Position numbers and translations under genes: made by a program. Shown here piece after piece: positions 9,771 to 17,900 of a stretch of DNA of 64,000 nucleotides. The DNA comes from an uncultured Clostridia bacterium (GTDB lineage Bacteria > Bacillota > Clostridia > Monoglobales > Monoglobaceae), in assembly GCA_947631965.1 (NCBI GenBank), contig CANRNL010000001.1, positions 62,001-126,000 on the forward strand, read 5' to 3'. The notes under the pieces were generated by a model, which saw only the letters and a program-made list of their open reading frames with translations, searched no databases and was not told the DNA's origin. Every line of letters starts with the position of its first letter. Position 1 is the first letter of the stretch.

Positions 9771-10845
9771 TTAAATCATCTCCTTGCTCCGCGTATCCTG
9801 CGGCTTTATTTTCTTTGTTCGAACCGTTTAAATCGTCCGAACAGGGAGCCTTTGTAAGCTCCTTTGTTATTTCCGCACGCTTTAAATCTCTTTCGCGTGC
9901 GCTGAAAATGTTAAATGTGTTTACTATGGTCGCGGGGAAGGTATGGTACATAACCTCGTTAAGCTTCTCGACTGAAACGTCCTTTATTATTCCGAGAGAG
10001 ATTCCGAGCCGCACATCTGAAAGGCGCGCCAGCGCCTCCTGCCCGCTCATAAGTCTTGCGTTGGTAAGTATTCCCAGAGAACGCAGAACTCTGTCCTCCG
10101 TTTCATATTTACTGTTTTCATACAGCTTTTTGCGAAGCTCCCGCTCCTTTTCGACTATTTCACCGGTTATCTGCTCCAGCTTGTTCCATATTTCTTCTTC
10201 GGAAACGCCGAGCGTCACCTGATTTGAAATCTGGAATATATTGCCCGCCGAATTACTTCCCTCTCCGTAAAGTCCGCGCACCGTCATACCCAGCGTTGAA
10301 AGAGAGCGGAAAATCCTGTCGGCGCTGTTGCTCATAACCATAGCCGGCAAAAACACCATTACCGACGCTCTCATACCCGTGCCGACGTTCGTGGGGCAGC
10401 AGGTCAGATAGCCTATCTGAGGGTCAAACGCAAAATCCACGCTCGCCTCCAGCTTATCATCCAGTCTGTTCGCTTCAACAAGACAGTTCCTGTCAAGCCC
10501 CGACGACATATACTGTATCCTGATATGGTCCTCCTCGTTCAGCATAATCGCGGCGCGCTCGTCGCCGCTCAGCAAAAGTCCGGTCCTGCGTGTCGACGAT
10601 ACCATTTCGGGACTTATTATGTGCTTTTCGGCAAGAGCCTGACGCTCGTAGTCGCGCATTGAGGAAATGTCGATAAACTTCATATCCTTGTCGCCCTCAA
10701 ACGCCTTGCGGCATTTTTCTATAACGTCGCCCTGATTCTTTTTCGTCATACGCGGCGCAAACGGTATCGAAGCAATATTTCGCGCCAGTCTGACCCTTGT
10801 GGAGAGTACCACATCGCCCATATTTCCGTTTTCGGTGTACCACAT
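9763..10845 (-). CDS. mcsB: Protein arginine kinase McsB
   Basis: DVVLSTRVRLARNIASIPF, phosphagen kinase-like fold, NEEDHIRIQ motif; synteny with mcsA and clpC. Confidence 0.96.
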   Translation of the reverse strand: MWYTENGNMGDVVLSTRVRLARNIASIPFAPRMTKKNQGDVIEKCRKAFEGDKDMKFIDISSMRDYERQALAEKHIISPEMVSSTRRTGLLLSGDERAAIMLNEEDHIRIQYMSSGLDRNCLVEANRLDDKLEASVDFAFDPQIGYLTCCPTNVGTGMRASVMVFLPAMVMSNSADRIFRSLSTLGMTVRGLYGEGSNSAGNIFQISNQVTLGVSEEEIWNKLEQITGEIVEKERELRKKLYENSKYETEDRVLRSLGILTNARLMSGQEALARLSDVRLGISLGIIKDVSVEKLNEVMYHTFPATIVNTFNIFSARERDLKRAEITKELTKAPCSDDLNGSNKENKAAGYAEQGDDLNA

Positions 10846-10848
10846 AAT

Positions 10849-11343
10849 TTATTCCCCCCTAAGCTCCTTGATTTTATCGCGTATCTTCGCCGCCTGTTCA
10901 AATTCCTGCTTCATAACGGCGCGGTTCAGCTCGGTTTCGAGCTTTTCTATGCGGCGGCTGCGGCTTATCTCCGAGCCCGCTCTGCCGGGAATTTTACCGG
11001 TGTGCTGAGCGTTGCCGTGTATCTGCTTAATGGTGTTTGCCAGCCGCGAACGAAATACGTTGTAGCAGTCGGCGCAGCCTATCCTGCTCTTTTGACAAAT
11101 TTCGTCAAACGTAATGCCGCAGGTCGGGCAGACGTTCTGCACGCCCGTCTGCATATCGGCGGAGGTTCCGCCGAACAGACCCGACAAAAAGTTGTTCACT
11201 CCGAACGGGTCGCCGCCGAACGGTAAAAAAGTGAACTCCTCGTTGGCGCACGCGCTGCACAGATGCAGTTCCTCCTTTTTTCCGTTCACAATTCTGGAAA
11301 AGTGGTTGTTGGCTTCATTTTTTCCGCATCTTTGACATTTCAT
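10849..11343 (-). CDS. mcsA: Protein-arginine kinase activator McsA
   Basis: MKCQRCGKNEANNHF, paired CxxC zinc motifs, C-terminal UVR motif (LETELNRAVMKQEFEQAAKIRDKIKEL). Confidence 0.95.
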   Translation of the reverse strand: MKCQRCGKNEANNHFSRIVNGKKEELHLCSACANEEFTFLPFGGDPFGVNNFLSGLFGGTSADMQTGVQNVCPTCGITFDEICQKSRIGCADCYNVFRSRLANTIKQIHGNAQHTGKIPGRAGSEISRSRRIEKLETELNRAVMKQEFEQAAKIRDKIKELRGE

Positions 11344-11360
11344 AATAAATACCCCCTTAT

Positions 11361-11807
11361 TTATTTTGCGATGTTTACCAAAATATTTTTGAATATGGCG
11401 GCCCTCACCATATCCTGCTCCGGACGCTTCAGCGGTATCGCCTTGTCGCCGAGCGCGGACACCACTATTTTTGCCTCGTCCGCGGTCAAAAATCCGTTGT
11501 CGTACAAATTTTGAACTATGGCGCGGGCGTCGTCAAACGCGAGCGAGCCGCCTATCACATTGACCGTGTGCATAACGTAGTTTCCGCCGACCGGCGCGAC
11601 CTGAGAAATTTTAATGTATCCGCCGCCGCCGCGCCTGCTCTCTACAATATACCCTCTTTCGGGTGAAAATCTCGTCGAAATAACATAGTTAATTTGAGAA
11701 GGTACACAATTAAAATGATTCGCAAGCTCGTTTCGTTTAAGCTCGATTTCTCCGCTCTCGCTTAGCATATCCTTTATAAACTGTTCAATCAAATTGCTGA
11801 GCTTCAT
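11361..11807 (-). CDS. ctsR: Transcriptional regulator CtsR
   Basis: MKLSNLIEQFIKDML...ELANHFNCVPSQINYVISTRFSPERGYIVESRRGGGGYIKI; first gene of the operon. Start trimmed to ATG 11807 with GAGGTG RBS. Confidence 0.96.
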   Translation of the reverse strand: MKLSNLIEQFIKDMLSESGEIELKRNELANHFNCVPSQINYVISTRFSPERGYIVESRRGGGGYIKISQVAPVGGNYVMHTVNVIGGSLAFDDARAIVQNLYDNGFLTADEAKIVVSALGDKAIPLKRPEQDMVRAAIFKNILVNIAK

Positions 11808-11828
11808 CTTTCTCACCTCGTTTTTGAC

Positions 11829-11845
11829 TTTGACTTTCTTTGACC
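11829..11845 (-). promoter_or_regulatory. CtsR operator
   Basis: Minus strand GGTCAAA-GAA-AGTCAAA fits the CtsR heptad repeat RGTCAAANANRGTCAAA; a third AGTCAAA-type heptad overlaps at 11823-11829. Confidence 0.92.
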
Positions 11846-11854
11846 TTTAACAAT

Positions 11855-11882
11855 ATTATAGCACGATTTTTCACTATGTCAA
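11855..11882 (-). promoter_or_regulatory. sigmaA promoter of the ctsR operon
   Basis: Minus strand TTGACA (11882-11877), 16 bp, TATAAT (11860-11855), just upstream of the CtsR operator. Confidence 0.82.
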
Positions 11883-11912
11883 TAGTTTTTCCAAAAATTT
11901 TTTAAAAATTTT

Positions 11913-11949
11913 TAAATAAAAAATCGACTGCCTTTCGGCAGCCGATTTT
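11913..11949 (-). terminator. Intrinsic terminator downstream of the SLH protein gene
   Basis: Minus strand AAAATCGGCTGCC-GAAA-GGCAGTCGATTTTTTATTT; stem fully paired on the minus strand (one G:U), followed by a U-tract. Confidence 0.85.
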
Positions 11950-11962
11950 CGGTTTTATTCGT

Positions 11963-14900
11963 TTACTGCTCGGTGTACTCGCAGGAGGCGAGGAGTATAT
12001 CGTCATACGCCCACGACGAGGAAATATCATCAAAAGGATTTTCAAGCGTCTCGCGGATTTCGTCGGTCATACTTCTTCCCAAAATTCGGTTTATGATTGT
12101 GACCGCCTCCGCTCTGGTAATCGCGTTTTCGGGTCTGAACGTACCGTCCTCATAGCCCGTTATTATGCCGCGCTCCCAAAGCGCGTTGATATGCGGTATG
12201 CACCAGCCGTAGCTGTCATCGGTATCGCTGAAGAATCGCGCTTCGCCGCTTCCGAGACTGATTCCCATATATTTTGCCGCCATAACCGCAAATTCCGCTC
12301 TGGTAATTCGACCCTCCGGACGCGCCGTGCCGTCCTCATAACCGGATATATAGTTCTTCACAGCCGCGTAATTCATATAGTTCGCGTACCACTCGGTCGG
12401 GTCTACGTCGGCAAACACGCTCGGATATTTTTCGGAGCCGTCATAGCCGCCGTCGAGGACTGCGAGTATTTTGACAGTTTCGGCTCTCGTTATCGCGCTG
12501 TTGGGCTTAAATTTCACCGTTCCGTCCTCGCGGTAACCGTTTATATACGGCTTTACCGTATCGACGTCGGATTTATCTTCGTCGCCGCTCGGCGTCGGCT
12601 CGGGTTCTCGGATTGTACCCTTACGTCCGGGACGCGAATCTTTTTCTTCCTCCTTTTGCTCCTCTTGCTCGTAAACCGTAACATAATACTTGCGGGAAAC
12701 GCCGTATTTGTTTGTCACCGTGTATTCAACCGGCTCTTCCTCCGAAGCGGAGAAGTCCGCCGCGCCCTTGGGCGAATAATCCGCGCCGTCCGACACCCTT
12801 ACAGTGGGTCTGAGGCTCTTAAGGTCTGTGCCGTAGGGCATTATTATTTTAATGTAATCGTCGCTTAGCTCGGTATCGCCTATCTGACCTTCCAGCGTGA
12901 AGCCGAGGATATACGGGTCCTCACCCACAAGATTTATACGGACTGTATATACTGTCTGAGTTAAGCCGTCCGCGCTCGACAGAGTGTAGCTGACGGGTTC
13001 GCCGCTGAAATCGATCGACGCACCCGCTTCGGGATATATAACGTCCGAATCATACACTATGTTCGGAACGACCGACTTCAATTTGTCCGCATAAATATAC
13101 GGTACGTCAATAGTAATTTCCTTTCCGTTGTAACGGGTTTCTCCCTCCTGCAAACCGTCGGGAAGAGTGATTTCAAGCAGATAGTCGGACGTATGCGGAA
13201 CAACTATCTTATCAAAGTTCTGCTCAAACGTTATCTCGCTTTGTTCAAAGCCGTCCACGGTAAACACAAGCTCGTATTCCTCGTCGATATTTTCGGTGTT
13301 GGGCGGCATATCAAAGGTCGCCGCCGCCTTACCCGCCTCGTTGAACGTCACCGTGCCTTCTATCACGGTGCTGCCTCTGACCGCATTGACCGAAACGCTG
13401 TCGAAGAATATTCCCTCTATTTCGGCGCGAGCCGTGCCGCCCTTGTTGCTGCGCGGCTGGGAGAGCTTGACGCTCTTTATCGTCGGCGAGCCGTCGCGCG
13501 TTACATATACCGTATATGTTCTCGTGCCTCCGTTTGCATCCGTCACGGTGTACTGCGCCGAATACTCGCCTCTCCTGCCCGTGGGGGTAAACGCGCCCGC
13601 CGTACAGGTTCCGCCCGTCACTTCAACGTCCGCCTCGACCTCCGACAGGTCGGTGTCATATGGCAGAGTGACCGTTATCGTGCTGTCCTCATCATTTATC
13701 TCGCCCGATTTACCGTTTATCTCAAATTTTGTGATTTCGCCTTTAACGTCCTCGATAACACCGTGCGGAACTATTATCTTTCCGACGCTCTGCTCAAACG
13801 TTATCTCGCTTTGTTCAAAGCCGTCCACGGCAAACACAAGCTCGTATTCCTCATCGATATTTTCGGTGTTGGGCGGCATATTAAAGGTCACATAGACGTT
13901 GCCTTCGCTGTCGATAGACGTGGTTCCCGCAATACTTGTACCGTTTCTGACCGCGTTCACGGTAAGGCTGTCGTAGAACACGCCCTTTATATCCACTCTC
14001 GCGACTCCGCCCTCGGAGTCGGTCGGCTGGGTAATCTCGACGCTCATTATCGTCGGGCTGCCCTCTCGGGTTATATATACCGTATAGGCTCTGGAGTCGT
14101 CGTCCTTCGCGTGAACCATATACTGCGCCGAATATACCGCTCGTTCGCCGGTCAAAGCGAAGTTGGTTCCCTTTTCAACCTCGTCGCCGTCTATCTCTAT
14201 AGTCGGCTCCAAGCTGTTCAAATCGGTGTTATACGGCTGTGTTATATGCACGGTGAGGTTTTCCTCGTCTATAACGCCCTCCTCTGCGCCTATCACAAAG
14301 CTCTTGATGCTTCGTGTGGTTCTGCGCGGCACGGTTATCGTACCCGCTTCAACCTCGTTGCCGTTTATCGTAACTATAATTTTATACTCTTTTTCCTCGT
14401 AGGTCATATTTCTCTCGTCCAGAGATATTAAGCCCTCCGCGTAGCCGCCGTAGCTCTCGCCGTAGCTGAGAATTACGCCGTGGTACTCCTCCTCGCCGCA
14501 GACCGCCTTAAATGCCAGATTGTCCGCCGGACCGTTCGGGTCGGTGTCTCTTTTGGGTATAAAGTTACCCTCTATCTCAACTCTGATACCCGATACGTCC
14601 GCAAAGGATGTGGGAGGATTTTCGACCGCCGCACCCGTGATTGTGTTCGGGTCCTTTCGCGTTACATTTACGGTATACTCCCTCGTCTCTCCGCTTTCGG
14701 AGGTAATTGTATAGGTCACCGGAGCGCCGAAGTCGAGCGCGGTATCCGCCGACGGTTCGCACGTCGCGCCCGCGCTGAACGCTATATTTGCGGGAGTGAT
14801 ACTTCTCAAATCGGTGTTATAGGGAACGGACACGTTTATCGTACCCTTTGTTCCGTCGCTTGAAATTTCTATGTCCGAGGTCGTCACGTCCTCGCTGTCA

Positions 14901-17900
14901 ATCAGGACAAACTCGGTGATTTCACGCGCGTTCGCCTCGCTGGGGCGGATAACAAGCTGATTTTCCGCGGCAAACGGCGAGAGCGCGCCAATTTCAACGG
15001 TTATATTATACACTCGGCTCGTGTTGTCGTCGGGGTTTTCCGGCACCGGCAAAAGCGCGGTGTAGAAGTCGCCGCTCGCCGACTTTTCGGCCTGAGCCGT
15101 AATTTCGGTGCCGTTGCTTGTATCGCCGCTCACCAGCGTCGCCTTTACAATTATATCCGGACTTCCCGCAATCGCGTTTTTGGCGTTGTCAAGATTTTCG
15201 CCGTACACGTTGATTGGTACGTTTCCGGGCTTGCTTGATGTGGGATTCTCAAATTCCACCTTTGTAACAGACGGGGTCGCCTGCTTCTGAGCCGTTATGG
15301 TGTACGTCCTCTGCGCCCCGTTTTCAGCCGTTACAATACAAATCAGCGAATTGCTGACGTCTAGCGGTCCGCTCTTATCCAAGGGACTGCTGTGTTCGGT
15401 ATCGTCGGGAGAGTAGATTGCATACGAAGCGAAAAATCCGTCCAAAATCGTCAGAGTATTTATGACGAACTGCGTTAAATCCGCGTCATACGGCATAGTA
15501 ACTTCTATCGTACCCGTGCCGTCCTCGTCGTTGTTCGCTATGTTTACGCCAATTTGATTTTCGGCTTCAAACTCGGTTATATCGGTGTTGCTTTCCGTTT
15601 TTCGCGGAACGCTTATCTGATTGTCGAACTCCTTGACCGAAAAGTCCTCGCCTATCGAAACCGAAAGCGTATGCTGCGCCATACTTACGGTACTCTCGTT
15701 CGCGGGAACGGTAACATCCGCGACGTAGCTGACTATGCCGCCCTTGCTCTGAGGCGTTGCGACCGCGTTCTTCTCTCCGTCCAGCCATACGTTTACAACT
15801 CTGTTTGCCTCCTGCTCCGCAGTGACAATTCTTTCAAGCAGCGAACCCGTGAAGGTGACGCTGACCGTGCCGCCGTCGCTCGTTTCGGGATTTGTAAACG
15901 CCGCGTCTCTGAAGGAGGGCGCCGCCTCTTTGTATACGCGCACCGTATACACCTTGTCGTGTTCTCTTCCCAAAGCGGATGTTACGGTGTACTCGGCAGA
16001 CCTGAAGCTTGTCATATCGGTAAAGCGGTGCGGCTCTTCCACGGCGGGAGATACTCCGGTACCGACATACTCTATCTTTGACGCATAATAGTATTCCTGC
16101 CAGGTGTGGTCAAACGGCATATATACGCTTATTGCTTCGGTGCCGCTGTCCTCGATAATTTCGGAGCGTACCTGCTTAGAATCTTCGATGTCCGCAAGAC
16201 CGTCGCCGCTGAGGTCTACGTCGCAGGCAAGCTCAAATTCGCTTATATATGCGGTCGAGGTGTTCTTTTGAACTCTCACGCTTGCCGCAACGGTCGGGCT
16301 GAGCGTTTCGCCTTCGTCCAAAGAATAATATACGTCGTAATCGCCGAATTCATCAGCGCTTTTGTTTAATGGGAAGGTGAGCGTAGCCGTGCATCCACCT
16401 TCATCCTTTTCGGTGACATATTCACTGTCGGTCGGAGTATCGGTCGTGCCCTTGGGGTAGGCGAGTAACATAACATTTCCCGAAATCATCGAGCCTTCGA
16501 CGGTGTATGTTATCGAGCCGCCCATATACGGAAGAACCGAAGCTGTGGGCGTTATGCTGTCCACTCGAACGGTGTAGAGCGTGGTCATGGTGTCGGAGCC
16601 GTCAACCGAAGCCGTGCCCTTATATACCATACCGTTATAGGTGACCGCCATTTCGTACTCGCCGTCGGGTACAAGCAGATAGAGCGTGTCGTCCTCTCCT
16701 ATATAATATTTCTTTTCGTTGTATTCGCAAATATACGGTTCATCATCTCCGCGCGTTGTATCAAGCGCGGCGGCAAGCTGACGAAGCGGTGTAGACTTGT
16801 CGTCGGCAAGCACGGGGCGCACGATATTCGCGGGCGCGGAGTTGTTCACTATCCTCATATATGAGTTGCTGTCGGTATAAAAACGGGAGTAATCGGTCGA
16901 GCCGGTAACCGCCGCCTGACCCGTTCCGCCGACAAAAGCACACGCTACGTCTTTCGCGGTCATAACGGCAGTGCCGAGGCTTATCGCCGAAGCTGCCTCC
17001 GCGGATATGTTCAGCACGTTGTTTGCCGCGTCGCCGTCCTTGCCCGTAAACGAAATTGTGCAGCCCGGATTTACCGAGGACACCTGAACGGGCGAACGGT
17101 CGGAGCCTGAGAGCGTGCATATTCCGTCAACCGTAATATCCGCGCTCACGTTACTGAGCATAAGCGCATAGCTCGTGACGGCGCCTGTGCAGGATATGTT
17201 TACATTTTTAAGGGTTATCGGCGGGATTTCATCTTCGCCGCTGTCGCCCGGAAGGATAGATATAAAATGCTCCGCCGTCTCTCCGATTATAACGTACCCC
17301 GCGGCGTTAGGCTCGTAAACCGTGCCGCCGCAGTTCACGCTGTCCGGCTTTATGGTTATATCGTACTTAGACACGTCGAGTATCTGAAGCCCGTTCTCGT
17401 CCTTTTCGACCTCGCCTTCGAGCTTCATAACAACTTTATATTCGCGGGCGGTCAGGTCGTGACTGAGTATATAGTATTTTGCGGTGAGATATTCGCCGTC
17501 ATCATTGTGATATTCTGTCACAAGCGGCGCGTCGCTTTTTCCGCTCGACGAGTTCGGGCGCGCCTCCGCGCCTATATACTCGGTAATCGGAACTATGGAA
17601 TCTCTCTTTATGTTGTTCGGAACCGACAGCGTGACGGTGTTTTGCGCGTCGTCTATGACCGCCTCACCGGTCTGACCCACTACCGAGAACGAGGTCAGCT
17701 TCTTGTCGCCGCCGCCCGCCTGCGCCGTAAACTCATTGTCGTTATTTGCGTTTATACTTGTAAATAGGTAATACGCCGTGTCCTCTCCGTAAACTCGTAT
17801 CCAGCGTTTTCCGGTCGTGAGGTTGCGAAGATACAGATAGAGCTTGCCTTCCTCGTCCGTAAACGTCTTAATTTTGGAGGTAGTGTCATCCTCGCCCTCG

